Assembly (NCBI GenBank): GCA_963703655.1
Contig: CAVPFA010000004.1
Location: 744,001-808,000, forward strand
Direction: 5' to 3'
DNA length: 64,000 nt
From: CAVPFA01 sp963703655
GTDB taxonomy: Bacteria > Actinomycetota > Acidimicrobiia > Acidimicrobiales > Bog-793
A model generated the notes under the pieces. The model saw only the letters and a program-made list of their open reading frames with translations, was not told the DNA's origin and did no database searches. The position numbers and the translations under genes are program-made. Below, one piece after another: positions 42,520-51,171 of the stretch (within the stretch, counting starts at the first letter, position 1; each line of letters opens with the position of its first letter).

Positions 42520-43317
42520 ATGGAGTTGAAGGGCCGTCCACGGCGGCTGTACTGCTTTACCTTCGGCTGGGAGCCGATTCCCGAGTCGACCTCGCTCAAG
42601 GGGGGCGCGGACGATCGGTTCCTGCTCGAACCGGTTACGGGGGCGGCCGTGGTCTTCGACGAAGGGTGGGTGCTGCTCGACACCGGGTTCAATCCCGACC
42701 TGATCCGCGATCCCGTCTTGCGAGCAGAGAATTATGTGAAGCCTTCCTATGCCGCGATCATCCCTCCGGGCGATCCACTCGTGGACCAGGTGGCCGCGGC
42801 AGGGTTAAGCCTCTCGGATCTGGCTTTTTGCGCTATCTCCCACCTGCACTGCGACCACTCAGGAGGACTCCGGCTGCTGGTCGACGGGCCGCCGGTGGTC
42901 ATCCAGGAGCGGGAACTCGATTTCGGCATGAACGACGCGACCGTCCACGACGCTTTCCTTCGTGCCGACTACGCGAGGGAGGGTCTTGACTGGAAATTGA
43001 TCGACGGCGAGCACGAGCTTGCCGACGGACTCCGCGTCGTGCCGACATTCGGTCATACCCCAGGGCATATGTCGTTCGCCATCGACCTGCGCGTCACCGG
43101 TACCGTCGTGCTCGCCTGCGACGCGGCCGACCTCCGCGAGAACATCGATCTTGTCATTCCCTGTGGGACGACGACGGGCCCGGCGCTCGAGGACGCCGCG
43201 CAGCGCTCGATCGAGTTGCTGCATGAGATGGATGCCCACGACGGAATCAGCGTCTGGCCCGGCCATGATCCCGTCTTTTGGCCGACGCGGCGCAAGCCGT
43301 GCTCGTCTTACATCTGA
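42520..43317 (+). CDS. metallo-beta-lactamase-fold hydrolase (AHL-lactonase-like)
   Basis: 265 residues. The dinuclear zinc motif is SHLHCDHSGGL (HxHxDH). Further ligands are in FGHTPGHMSF, LACDAAD and WPGHDP. The N-terminus with LLDTGFNPDL and the spacing match the N-acyl-homoserine lactonase (AiiA/AttM-like) branch, whose members open lactones. A pathway lactone such as one produced by the cycloisomerase-type enzyme is a natural substrate here; quorum-signal degradation is the alternative. Confidence 0.88.
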   Translation: MELKGRPRRLYCFTFGWEPIPESTSLKGGADDRFLLEPVTGAAVVFDEGWVLLDTGFNPDLIRDPVLRAENYVKPSYAAIIPPGDPLVDQVAAAGLSLSDLAFCAISHLHCDHSGGLRLLVDGPPVVIQERELDFGMNDATVHDAFLRADYAREGLDWKLIDGEHELADGLRVVPTFGHTPGHMSFAIDLRVTGTVVLACDAADLRENIDLVIPCGTTTGPALEDAAQRSIELLHEMDAHDGISVWPGHDPVFWPTRRKPCSSYI

Positions 43318-43335
43318 CCACGAGCGGAGGCGCGC

Positions 43336-44382
43336 TTGAGCGAAACGACTGATATCCCGACCCCGGCTACTGCCGCGATCGCCGGCAAAGACAGGACGGT
43401 GCAGGCTGAGAGCGCCGCACTGCTCGAGATGCTACGTCGCATGATCCGGATCCGCCGTTTCGAGGAGCGGCTCGCAGTGTTGTTCAAGCGCGGAAAGCTG
43501 CCGGGCTTCGTACACCTTTATATCGGTGAGGAGGCGGTGGCGGTTGGCGTCTGCAGCGCGCTTCGCGACGACGACCGGATCACATCGACCCACCGCGGAC
43601 ATGGCCATCTCATCGCCAAGGGCGCCCAAGTCGATCGCATGATGGCCGAGCTGTTCGGCAGGGCCAGCGGATACTGCAAGGGCAAAGGCGGGTCGATGCA
43701 TATCGTTGACTTCAGCATCGGAATTATCGGGACGAATGGCATCGTGGGCGGAGGCATCCCCATAGGGCTCGGGGCCGCGTGGGGCGACAAGCAGCTTGGC
43801 CACGATAACGTAACGGTCGCGTTCTTCGGAGATGGCGCGTCCAACCAGGGGGTGTTCTTCGAGTCTATGAACCTCGCCGCGATATGGCGTCTACCGATTA
43901 TCTTCGCGTGTGAGAACAACGGCTACACAGAGTGGACCGCGACCGAGCGATTGACCGCTGGCCAGATCAGTGACCGCAGCAAGCCCTTTGGAATCCCTGG
44001 TGTGAAGGTCGATGGCAACGACGTCCGAGCGGTCCACCTAGCCGCGTCCGAAGCGGTTCGTCGGGGCCGCGAAGGCGGCGGACCGACGCTGATCGAGTGC
44101 CAGACCTATCGCTGGCATGGCCATAACGAGGGTGAGGAAGCCTTCGCTGGGAACTACCGCCCGACTGAGGAGCAGGAGTACTGGCGTGCGCGGGATCCGA
44201 TAGAGCACCTGGTCCGCCAGCTTTTGGAGATCGACGGCTTCAACGAGGAGATCATCGAGCAAATCGACGCAGAAGAACGCGCGCGCGTGGAACACGCTGT
44301 CGAGTTTGCCGAGCAGAGCCGGTTCCCCGAGCCGGACGATGCGCTTGACGACCTGTTCGCTCCGAGCAGTGTTCCAGGCTGA
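43336..44382 (+). CDS. 2-oxoacid/acetoin dehydrogenase E1 alpha subunit
   Basis: 348 residues from TTG 43336 with GGAGG at 43326-43330. Thiamine diphosphate motif GDGASNQGVFFESMNLAAIW, followed by ENNGYTEWT. HRGHGHLIAKGAQVDRMMAELFGRASG and GKGGSMHIVDFS are characteristic of AcoA/PDH alpha. It forms a heterotetramer with the beta subunit encoded next. The branch with MHIVD is close to acetoin dehydrogenases, so cleavage of an acyloin or oxidation of a 2-oxoacid fits. Confidence 0.93.
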   Translation: MSETTDIPTPATAAIAGKDRTVQAESAALLEMLRRMIRIRRFEERLAVLFKRGKLPGFVHLYIGEEAVAVGVCSALRDDDRITSTHRGHGHLIAKGAQVDRMMAELFGRASGYCKGKGGSMHIVDFSIGIIGTNGIVGGGIPIGLGAAWGDKQLGHDNVTVAFFGDGASNQGVFFESMNLAAIWRLPIIFACENNGYTEWTATERLTAGQISDRSKPFGIPGVKVDGNDVRAVHLAASEAVRRGREGGGPTLIECQTYRWHGHNEGEEAFAGNYRPTEEQEYWRARDPIEHLVRQLLEIDGFNEEIIEQIDAEERARVEHAVEFAEQSRFPEPDDALDDLFAPSSVPG

Positions 44383-44389
44383 AGACACC

Positions 44390-45382
44390 ATGGCAGAACG
44401 GATGGAGTACTTCGTACGAGCGATGGCAGAAGGTTTGCGGGACGCCATGCGCGAGGATTCCCGAGTTGTCGTCATTGGCGAAGACGTTGACCGCTCGATC
44501 ATCGGTGCGACACGCGGGCTGATCGCAGACTTTGGTGAGGAGCGGGTGCGCAACACTCCGATCTCCGAGGCGACTTTCGTCGGAGCCTGTGTTGGCGCTG
44601 CTGCCGTGGGACTCCGACCCGTCGTCGACCTGATGGTCGGCTCCTTTTTCTATGTTGCCATGGACCAGGTGGCGAACCAGGCGGCCAAGCTGCGTTACAT
44701 GTCGGGAGGCCAAATCGACCTTCCGATCGTGTACTTCGCAGCGTCGGGGCCGTCCGGCTCCGCGGCCGCGCAGCACTCAGAGAACCCCCATCCGATGCTC
44801 ATGAATCTGGCTGGCCTCAAGATCGTCATGCCGTCGACCCCTTTCGACGCGAAGGGTCTGATGCTGGCGGCCGTCCGCGAACCAAATCCAGTCGTCTATT
44901 TCCAGGACGCAGTGCTGAGCGGCGTGCGCGGCCCCGTGCCAGAGTCCCCGTACGTGGTCCCGCTCGGTGTCGCCGACCTCAAACGCAAAGGCAACGACGT
45001 CACTGTGGTCGCGACCGGCGCGCTCGTGATGAAAGCGCTGCACGTCGCTGATGCTTTCGCCGCCGACGGCGTCTCGGTGGAGGTCGTGGACCCGCGCACG
45101 CTGGTACCCCTGGACCTCGAGACGATTCTCGCCTCGGTGCAAAAGACCGGGCGACTGGTTGTCTGCGACAACGCCCGGCTGACCTGTAGCGCGGCGAGCG
45201 AGATCGTCGCCGCGGTGACCGAGTCCGCTTTTTGGGCGCTGAAGGCACCACCTCGAAGGGTGGCCTGGGAGAACGTCCCTGTGCCGTTCTCACCTGTGTT
45301 GGAAGGTCGGGTTCTTGTGGGTGAGGAACGCATCCGCGACGCCGTGCTCACGGTGCTCGCAGACACTCGGGTGGGCACCTAG
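44390..45382 (+). CDS. 2-oxoacid/acetoin dehydrogenase E1 beta subunit
   Basis: 330 residues from ATG 44390, eight bases after the alpha gene. MRYxx-type opening EYFVRAMAEGLRDAM, RVVVIGEDV, RNTPISEATFVGACVGAA with the Glu that activates thiamine, and AAAQHSENPHPMLMNLAGLKIVMP. The C-terminal domain has VVDPRTLVPLDLETIL. Partner of the alpha subunit and followed immediately by the lipoyl-domain gene. Confidence 0.93.
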   Translation: MAERMEYFVRAMAEGLRDAMREDSRVVVIGEDVDRSIIGATRGLIADFGEERVRNTPISEATFVGACVGAAAVGLRPVVDLMVGSFFYVAMDQVANQAAKLRYMSGGQIDLPIVYFAASGPSGSAAAQHSENPHPMLMNLAGLKIVMPSTPFDAKGLMLAAVREPNPVVYFQDAVLSGVRGPVPESPYVVPLGVADLKRKGNDVTVVATGALVMKALHVADAFAADGVSVEVVDPRTLVPLDLETILASVQKTGRLVVCDNARLTCSAASEIVAAVTESAFWALKAPPRRVAWENVPVPFSPVLEGRVLVGEERIRDAVLTVLADTRVGT

Positions 45383-45613
45383 GTGGACGTGACCCTGCCG
45401 AAGTGGGGAATGACCATGCAGGAGGCGACGATCGCCGAGTGGTACGTGTCGGTAGGCGACGAGGTCACCGAGGGTCAGCCGCTTGCTCGAGTCGAGTCCG
45501 ACAAAGTCGATACCGACGTCGAGTCGCCAAGCGCCGGAAAGATCACGGAGCTGCTGGTTCCCGCGGGTGAGGTGGCACAGGTCGGCGACCCGATCGCCCG
45601 ATTGGATGGCTGA
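45383..45613 (+). CDS. stand-alone lipoyl-domain protein
   Basis: 76 residues starting GTG directly after the E1 beta stop. MDVTLPKWGMTMQEATIAEW opens the flattened barrel, and the lipoylated lysine is Lys41 in ESDKVDTDVES. The domain ends VGDPIARLDG with no hinge or E2 acyltransferase after it, unlike full E2 proteins. It may carry the two-carbon or longer acyl group made by the E1 pair to an acyltransferase encoded elsewhere, or pass electrons to another carrier. No E3 gene is present in the window. Confidence 0.9.
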   Translation: MDVTLPKWGMTMQEATIAEWYVSVGDEVTEGQPLARVESDKVDTDVESPSAGKITELLVPAGEVAQVGDPIARLDG

Positions 45614-45720
45614 CGTCGCGAGTCCGACTTTCTCGACCTGCGCTCTTCCAGCCTGTGACCTGATGTCGCTGACGAAGAGCTGCCACACACCACCGATGGG
45701 AATGCCATGAGAATGCAGCG

Positions 45721-46611
45721 ATGAGATCGTTGGCAGCAAGGCTCGTCGGAATCGGGACCGCAGCTCTGCTGACGGTCGCCGTCGTCGCCAGCACCGATGA
45801 GCCGTTAGCTGCCGCGGGCGTCGCCTACGAACATTCAAGACTGGCCGGCGTGGGGTTTCGGGGGTCTACACCGGCGGGCCGCGTCGCCGAACGGGCCGCC
45901 ACCTGCCGGGTCACTCCGGAGGGGTCATCAACGGGTCATCCGCTTCTCGTCGTGGTCGGGGCCTCGTTCACCGCAGGCGTCGGACCGGACAGAGCGTCCC
46001 TCAGCTGGGGGGTCCGCCTTGGCGAGCTGCTGGATTGGCGGGCGGTCACGCTCGGCGTCCCCGGCGCCGGCTATACGAACGCGGGACTCGACCACCTCGG
46101 CCCGCTGGCTCGAGAGGTCGACGTCGTTCACCTTGGCTCGCTTCATCCCAGGCTCGTCATCATCCAAGCGGGATACGACGACTGGCGAGTGTCGCCGGCG
46201 GCAGAGGCCAGGAACGTCGCCAGACTGGTCCGGCAGCTCGAGAGGGCCGCTCCGAGAACCAGCCTCGTCTTCCTCACTGCGTTCTCGAGCCGGGCCCACC
46301 GGGCCTGGGCGCCTCGGGTCGGCAACGCGAACTCGACCATCGTGCGGACGATCCGGGCAAGCGATCCCACCGCCATCATCATCGACCCCTTGCATTGGCG
46401 ATTCCCGCGAGCCGGCGATGGATTGCACCCCACGGCCGCAGGAGATCTCATCGTCGCCGAACACGTCGCTCACGCCCTCTTGAAGACAGGCGCGGTCCCC
46501 ACCGTTGCGCGACGACCACGCGCTGCGAAGGTGAAATGCAAGACGCTCGGAAGGCGGCGCCTGCTTGGAAGCAAAGCGGAAAGCCGCCTCTCCGTGCTCG
46601 CCGGCCACTAG
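45721..46611 (+). CDS. secreted SGNH/GDSL-type hydrolase
   Basis: 296 residues. The signal peptide is about 1-31 (LVGIGTAALLTVAVVAS, then LAAAG). Block I with nucleophile Ser is VVGASFTAGVGPD. The later catalytic Asp and His are in GDGLHPTAAGD. The usual block II Gly is in GVPGAGYTN. It is probably an extracellular esterase, for example removing acyl groups from a glycan. SGNH and acyltransferase-3 domains are often fused or adjacent in surface O-acylation systems, and an acyltransferase-3 gene follows here. Confidence 0.85.
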   Translation: MRSLAARLVGIGTAALLTVAVVASTDEPLAAAGVAYEHSRLAGVGFRGSTPAGRVAERAATCRVTPEGSSTGHPLLVVVGASFTAGVGPDRASLSWGVRLGELLDWRAVTLGVPGAGYTNAGLDHLGPLAREVDVVHLGSLHPRLVIIQAGYDDWRVSPAAEARNVARLVRQLERAAPRTSLVFLTAFSSRAHRAWAPRVGNANSTIVRTIRASDPTAIIIDPLHWRFPRAGDGLHPTAAGDLIVAEHVAHALLKTGAVPTVARRPRAAKVKCKTLGRRRLLGSKAESRLSVLAGH

Positions 46612-46783
46612 CTGCAGCGCGCGCACCAGTTTGGACCTGCGTCTCCGCCGACGCTCGGTTTTCTCTCAGCTCATTCTCGGCGAAGGCCCAGTTGAGCTCT
46701 GTATGACCCGTTCCTATGGACGCACGCCGCGACCGCAGTCTCGTTCTCGGGTCCGATCACACGCTTTGCGAAACTATTACGAT

Positions 46784-46812
46784 ATGACTACTATTATGTC
46801 AATGTGACTACT
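46784..46812 (+). repeat. direct repeat and mini reading frame at the acyltransferase start
   Basis: ATGACTACT at 46784-46792 is repeated as GTGACTACT at 46804-46812, the latter being the acyltransferase start. The first copy begins a seven-codon frame (MTTIMSM) whose stop overlaps the GTG start in GTGA fashion. The surrounding 60 bases are unusually AT-rich for this DNA. Confidence 0.5.
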
Positions 46813-46914
46813 GCTCCGTGTCACCTGGACGTCGTCGACGCGCCGGCCGAGATCGAGCTCCAAGGTGGAAACGCGCTGGCGTTGCGGCCGGTGTCTGCAG
46901 CCGCCGAATGGGCG
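46804..46914 (+). repeat. copy 1 of a duplicated 5' coding segment
   Basis: The first 111 bases of the acyltransferase gene align without gaps to the first 111 bases of the CoA ligase gene (48743-48853), with 84 matches counted by hand, including a run of 18 or so around GTCGTCGACGCGCCGGCC. Copy 2 is listed separately. Confidence 0.75.
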
Positions 46915-48171
46915 GGGCCTTCGGCACCTGTGGCTGCGGACGGAACGTCTCGTCCTGGCCCGGCGGGGCGCAGGCGCCTCGACCATGTCGACGCGATGCG
47001 ACCGCTCAAGCAGCTCGGCGTGCTCTCAACGCACTCGTTGGGGTATCTCGCCCCGACCGCCGTCTCGATCAACGCCTGCGTCACGTTGACCCACGCATCC
47101 AAAGAAGGCTTCTTCTTCATCTCCGCCTGCATGGCGACGTATGCCTATCAGGACATCACCCGCCACGACCTCGGCCGCTTCTGGCGCCGACGACTCGTCA
47201 ACGTCGGCCTCCCCTACCTGTGCTGGACGCTGATCTATTTTTCCATGGGCCTGCCGAGCTTCAAGGGATCTCCGCTCTCCGCCGCCGGGCACTTCGGCTA
47301 CCTCCTGCTCACCGGGTACTACCAGCTCTACTTCCTAGTCGTCCTGCTCGAATTCTATGTCCTGTTCCCGGGGTTCCTGTGGCTCATGAAGAAGACCGAA
47401 GGCCACCACCTCGCACTCTTCATCGTCAGCCTGGTGGTGCAGGCGGGCTACACCGCCGCCCTCCACTGGCAACTCCTGCCCGAAGGCACGATCGGTACCC
47501 GCGACGTCGTGTCCTACCAGCTGTACCTGGTTGCCGGCTGTCTGACGGCCGTCCACTACCAACCGGTCCACCGGTGGCTGATTGACCACGCCCTCCTCGT
47601 GGTGGCGGCGACAATCGGCACCGCCACGCTCGCCGAGGGCTGGTACTGGTTGCAGAGGGACCCGAGCTTCAGCTTCCTGGGCTCGCCTGCCGACACGTTC
47701 CACCCGATCGACATTCCCTTCAACCTTGCCGCAATCGCGTTGATCTACCTCGTCGGCGTCAGCCTCGTGTCGCCTAGGCGTTCGACGACCGTGCGCCGAG
47801 CGACCCGAGTCGGGTCGGACAACTCGTACACCATCTACCTGAGTCAGGTGGTGTTCTTCCAGATCCTCCTCGCCCTCGGCTGGCAGCGGCTCGATCACGT
47901 CGTTCCCTGGCCCCTCGACGTCGCCGGCGCGATCATCATCGTCTTCCTCGCGGCCTGCGTGCTCGGGGGCGTGCTCGCTCGGACGCCACTGGCGATGCCA
48001 CTCGCCGGCCGTCACCGGGTCAGCTGGGCGAGCCTTCGACCCTCGTGGCTCGAGCGACGCCCGGTCGACGCGGCGGGCAGCGCGTCGCCCGTCGCTCACC
48101 TGGATCAGGGAGTGCTGGTGGGGCCAAGCCAGGCGCTCGTCTCCGCTGGTGCGGCGCAGGGTGGCGGGTAG
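46804..48171 (+). CDS. acyltransferase-3 family membrane protein
   Basis: 455 residues from GTG 46804. A soluble N-terminal leader of about 60 residues is followed by ten or so TM helices. RLDHVDAMRPLKQLGVLSTHSL is the acyltransferase-3 opening with the catalytic-type His. RRRLVNVGLPYLCWTLIYF and NSYTIYLSQVVFF also fit the family. These proteins use acyl-CoA on the inner face to O-acylate glycans or lipids. The first 37 residues resemble those of the CoA ligase at 48743 (HLxVVDAPAxIxL). First gene of a tightly packed five-gene operon ending with ComA and VOC genes. Confidence 0.88.
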   Translation: MTTAPCHLDVVDAPAEIELQGGNALALRPVSAAAEWAGPSAPVAADGTSRPGPAGRRRLDHVDAMRPLKQLGVLSTHSLGYLAPTAVSINACVTLTHASKEGFFFISACMATYAYQDITRHDLGRFWRRRLVNVGLPYLCWTLIYFSMGLPSFKGSPLSAAGHFGYLLLTGYYQLYFLVVLLEFYVLFPGFLWLMKKTEGHHLALFIVSLVVQAGYTAALHWQLLPEGTIGTRDVVSYQLYLVAGCLTAVHYQPVHRWLIDHALLVVAATIGTATLAEGWYWLQRDPSFSFLGSPADTFHPIDIPFNLAAIALIYLVGVSLVSPRRSTTVRRATRVGSDNSYTIYLSQVVFFQILLALGWQRLDHVVPWPLDVAGAIIIVFLAACVLGGVLARTPLAMPLAGRHRVSWASLRPSWLERRPVDAAGSASPVAHLDQGVLVGPSQALVSAGAAQGGG

Positions 48172-48173
48172 GG

Positions 48174-48746
48174 ATGGGAACACCCCGCAGGCTCTTTCTC
48201 GTGCGGCACGGGGAGAGCGACTGGAATCTGGAAGGGGTGGTGCAGGGCCAGTCATCGGCGGCCCCAGGGCTGACGAGGACGGGGGTGGAACAGGCGTCGG
48301 CCGCGGCAGAGGCGCTCGCCTGCACCGGCGCGGAGCTCGTTCTGTCGAGCGACTTGCGGCGAGCCACGGAAACGGCCGAGCTCATCGCCACAAGGTTGGG
48401 TGCGCGGTTGCAGCTCGAGCCGCGCCTTCGCGAAAGGGCGCTCGGAACCGCCGAGGGACGATCGAGCGCCGCTCTCGATCCTGCCGAGACCGGGTACTCC
48501 GGTGAGGTCGTGACGGACGTCGACGCCCGCCCAGACGGGGGCGAGACCCTGCGGGAGTTGTACGCCCGCGTGTCAGAGCTTCTCGTCGAGCTGTGCGCCC
48601 GATCGTCGGACCGGCCGGTCGTGCTCGTCACACACGGAGGAGCGATTCGCGTAGCGTGCGCCTACTTCGAGGACGTCATTCCCCAGAAGATGCGCTGGCC
48701 CCTGGTAGCCAACGGATCGGTCCTCCAGGTCGTCGGCGACGTATGA
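48174..48746 (+). CDS. histidine phosphatase (phosphoglycerate-mutase-like)
   Basis: 190 residues from ATG 48174, three bases after the acyltransferase stop. The catalytic RHG motif is in FLVRHGESDWNLEG, the second His in LVTHGGAIRVA, and the acid residue in LRERALGTAEG. This is the phosphatase branch of the family. In this operon the natural substrate would be phosphosulfolactate, the product of the ComA-like enzyme encoded two genes later; classical CoM pathways use a different phosphatase (ComB). Its stop overlaps the CoA ligase start (ATGA). Confidence 0.9.
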   Translation: MGTPRRLFLVRHGESDWNLEGVVQGQSSAAPGLTRTGVEQASAAAEALACTGAELVLSSDLRRATETAELIATRLGARLQLEPRLRERALGTAEGRSSAALDPAETGYSGEVVTDVDARPDGGETLRELYARVSELLVELCARSSDRPVVLVTHGGAIRVACAYFEDVIPQKMRWPLVANGSVLQVVGDV

Positions 48747-48853
48747 CTACTTACCTGTCTCACTTGGGCGTCGTCGACGCGCCGGCCAAGATCAAGCTCC
48801 TTCGCCGTGACCGGCCGGCATTGCGGCGGGTGTCTACACCCGCCGAGGAGGCG
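48743..48853 (+). repeat. copy 2 of a duplicated 5' coding segment
   Basis: Matches 46804-46914 at about three quarters of positions. Encodes MTTYLSHLGVVDAPAKIKL and continues to about residue 37; the shared positions are mainly HL, VVDAPA, I, L, ALR, VS and AE. Confidence 0.75.
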
Positions 48854-50371
48854 AATCCCTCGGCAAGAGCGCTCTCGGTGCGAGCACTCCTGCATACGAT
48901 CGCCCGCGAACGTGGCGGCGAGGCCGGCTACATCGACGTGACAAGTGGCGACAGGGTCGCCTGGTCAGACATCGAAAGGCAGGCAGGCGACTGGGCCGAT
49001 CAACTTCCGGCCGGCACGGCGGTGGGTCTTCGCACCCGCAGCCCTGCCGCGTTCTGCCGCGCCTACCTCGCCGCCCTGGCCTCCGGCGTCTGCGTCGTCC
49101 CGCTCGATCTTCGGGCCACCGACGACGAGCTCGCCACGGTCTTGGACGTCCTCGAGATCGTCGACCTCGTGGTGGACACAGAGACGGACGCCGAGGAGGC
49201 CGACTCCCGTCTGAACGTCTGGGTCACCTCCGCCGACGGTCTCCGCCAAGGCCGCCAACCAGGTCGACGACGAGCTGGCACGACTCAAGTGGCCGTGCTG
49301 TTACCCACGTCAGGAACGACCGGGCGAGCAAAGATCGTCGGCCTCACCGAAGGTCAGCTGCTTCGAGCGGCCGCTCGCATCGCCCGGCACCACGAGCTCG
49401 CACCGGGCGACCGCGGTTACTCTCCCCTGCCGTTGTTTCACGTGAACGCCCAGGTTGTCGGCGTGCTCTCCACGCTCGTCGTCGGCGGCAGCCTCGTCGT
49501 AGAAGACCGTTTCCACCCCTCGGAGTTCTGGGCGGCAGCCGAAGAGCTCGCCGTGACGTGGCTCAACCTTGTGCCGGCCATCCTCGGCTTGCTCGGCAGC
49601 GAACCTCCGCCCGGCCAAGAGGTCACCGAACGCGTCCGCTTCGCCAGATCGGCTTCGGCGCCGCTCCCCCGCGCGGTGTGCGAGCGTTTCGAGGCGACTG
49701 CCGGAATCGGCGTGCTCGAGACCTACGGCATGACCGAGGCAGCGAGCCAGATCGCTGCGAACCCCTTGTGCGGGGCCGAGCGGCGGCCCGATTCAGTCGG
49801 GAGGCCGGTCGGAGTCACGGTGCGGATCGTCGACGACGCCGGACACGAGATCGGGACCGACGAGGTCGGGAACCTTGAAATCTGCGGCCCGGATGTCATC
49901 GACTCGTATCTCGGCCCGGGCCGGTCCAGGCTGGCGGCCCGCAACTCGGCGGGATGGCTGAGCACCGGCGACCTTGGGCGGCGTGATCCTGACGGCTACC
50001 TCTACCTTGCAGGCCGCTGCGACGATGTGATCAACCGAGGCGGCGAGAAGACCTACCCGCGCGAGATCGAGGACGTGCTCCGACGAAATCCCCGTGTCGC
50101 GAACGCAGCGGTCATCGGCCGTCCACACCCGCTCCTCGGCGCCGAGGTCGTCGCCTTCGTGCAGGCCTGGCGGCACCTCGACGACGTCGGCGCCTCGACG
50201 TTGTCGGAGGAGCTCGCTGCCGATTGCGAACGGTCGCTCAGTCGCCACAAGCGACCGGCGAGCCTGTTCGTCGTCGACTCGCTACCGACCGGACCGACCG
50301 GCAAGGTGGTCCGCCGCCTCCTGCAGGGCGCCGGCAGCGCCACTCCGTTCGAAGGAAGGAGCGGCGGGTGA
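48743..50371 (+). CDS. AMP-forming small-acid CoA ligase (AAE3-like) with an N-terminal leader
   Basis: 542 residues from ATG 48743. A leader of about 50 residues (HLGVVDAPAKIKL) is shared with the acyltransferase. The ligase proper has LLPTSGTTGRAKIVGL, PLPLFHVNAQVVGVLS, ETYGMTEAASQIAANPL, GWLSTGDLGRRDPDGY and the C-terminal Lys in PTGPTGKVVRRLL, so adenylation and thioesterification residues are intact. The TEAxxQxAxNPL block places it near Pcs60/AAE3 enzymes, which act on short acids. Next to a phosphosulfolactate synthase, sulfolactate is a sensible substrate. Overlaps both neighbours by four bases. Confidence 0.9.
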   Translation: MTTYLSHLGVVDAPAKIKLLRRDRPALRRVSTPAEEANPSARALSVRALLHTIARERGGEAGYIDVTSGDRVAWSDIERQAGDWADQLPAGTAVGLRTRSPAAFCRAYLAALASGVCVVPLDLRATDDELATVLDVLEIVDLVVDTETDAEEADSRLNVWVTSADGLRQGRQPGRRRAGTTQVAVLLPTSGTTGRAKIVGLTEGQLLRAAARIARHHELAPGDRGYSPLPLFHVNAQVVGVLSTLVVGGSLVVEDRFHPSEFWAAAEELAVTWLNLVPAILGLLGSEPPPGQEVTERVRFARSASAPLPRAVCERFEATAGIGVLETYGMTEAASQIAANPLCGAERRPDSVGRPVGVTVRIVDDAGHEIGTDEVGNLEICGPDVIDSYLGPGRSRLAARNSAGWLSTGDLGRRDPDGYLYLAGRCDDVINRGGEKTYPREIEDVLRRNPRVANAAVIGRPHPLLGAEVVAFVQAWRHLDDVGASTLSEELAADCERSLSRHKRPASLFVVDSLPTGPTGKVVRRLLQGAGSATPFEGRSGG

Positions 50372-51171
50372 CGCCCATCCCGCTCGACCTCCCGAGTCGC
50401 ACCGAGAAGCCCCACGAGCGAGGGCTCACTGTCGTGATTGACAACGGTGCTCCGGTAGCTGCCTTCGAGGACGCGATCACGAGCGCGAGCCAATACGTCG
50501 ACCTCGTGAAGTTCGGCTGGGGCACGGCACTGGTCACGCCCCGCCTCCGAGAGAAAACGGCTTGTCTCGACCAGCTCGGTATCGGCTACCTCCTCGGTGG
50601 CACGTTGTTCGAGAAGTTCGTCTCACAGGACCGGCTCGAGGAGTATTTCGACCTTTGCCGCGGGTTCGGCTGTCGGTACCTCGAGGTCTCCGACGGAACG
50701 ATCCACATTCCGACGAAGGCAAAAGCATCGCTCATCGCCCGAGCCGCTGAACAGTTCGTCGTCTTGAGCGAGGTCGGTTACAAGGACCCCGAACGGTGCG
50801 AGGCCCTCACCGGAGCCCAATGGGCGTCGTTCATCCAGCGGGACCTCGCTGCTGGGGCAACCTTCGTTGTCACCGAGGCTCGCGAAAGTGGCCGCGGCGG
50901 CCTATGCGACGCCGCCGGGGAGCTGCGATGCGACATCGTCGAGGAGATCATCGCAAGCGGCGTCGACTGCCGGCGCCTGGTATTCGAAGCTCCAACAAAG
51001 GCGCTCCAGACCTTTTTCGTGACCCGCCTGGGCACCGACGTGAACCTCGGCAATATCGCCTTGACCGACGTGATCGCGCTCGAGACGCTTCGGCTCGGGC
51101 TGCGCTCGGACACCTTCTTGCACTTCGAGCTGGAACGCCGCCATCAGGACGAGGTCGCTGCCCGTGCGTGA
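50368..51171 (+). CDS. comA: phosphosulfolactate synthase, ComA family
   Basis: 267 residues from GTG 50368, with AAGGAG upstream and GTGA overlap with the ligase. ComA adds sulfite to PEP to give (R)-phospho-3-sulfolactate, the first step of coenzyme M synthesis in methanogens and of spore sulfolactate in Bacillus. Visible family blocks are VDLVKFGWGTALV, YLLGGTLFEKFV, YLEVSDGTIHIP and VVTEARESGRGGLCD, forming a TIM barrel with the conserved Lys and Glu residues. No later CoM genes are near, so sulfolactate itself is probably the useful product here. Confidence 0.9.
   Translation: MTPIPLDLPSRTEKPHERGLTVVIDNGAPVAAFEDAITSASQYVDLVKFGWGTALVTPRLREKTACLDQLGIGYLLGGTLFEKFVSQDRLEEYFDLCRGFGCRYLEVSDGTIHIPTKAKASLIARAAEQFVVLSEVGYKDPERCEALTGAQWASFIQRDLAAGATFVVTEARESGRGGLCDAAGELRCDIVEEIIASGVDCRRLVFEAPTKALQTFFVTRLGTDVNLGNIALTDVIALETLRLGLRSDTFLHFELERRHQDEVAARA

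Noticed and set aside
42520..43317. Dedicated quorum-quenching lactonase
   Set aside because: The fold fits, but position inside a catabolic operon makes a pathway lactone more likely than acyl-homoserine lactone.
50368..51171. Coenzyme M biosynthesis
   Set aside because: No sulfolactate dehydrogenase, ComDE-like or other later CoM gene is nearby, and the operon partners point to acyl transfer instead.
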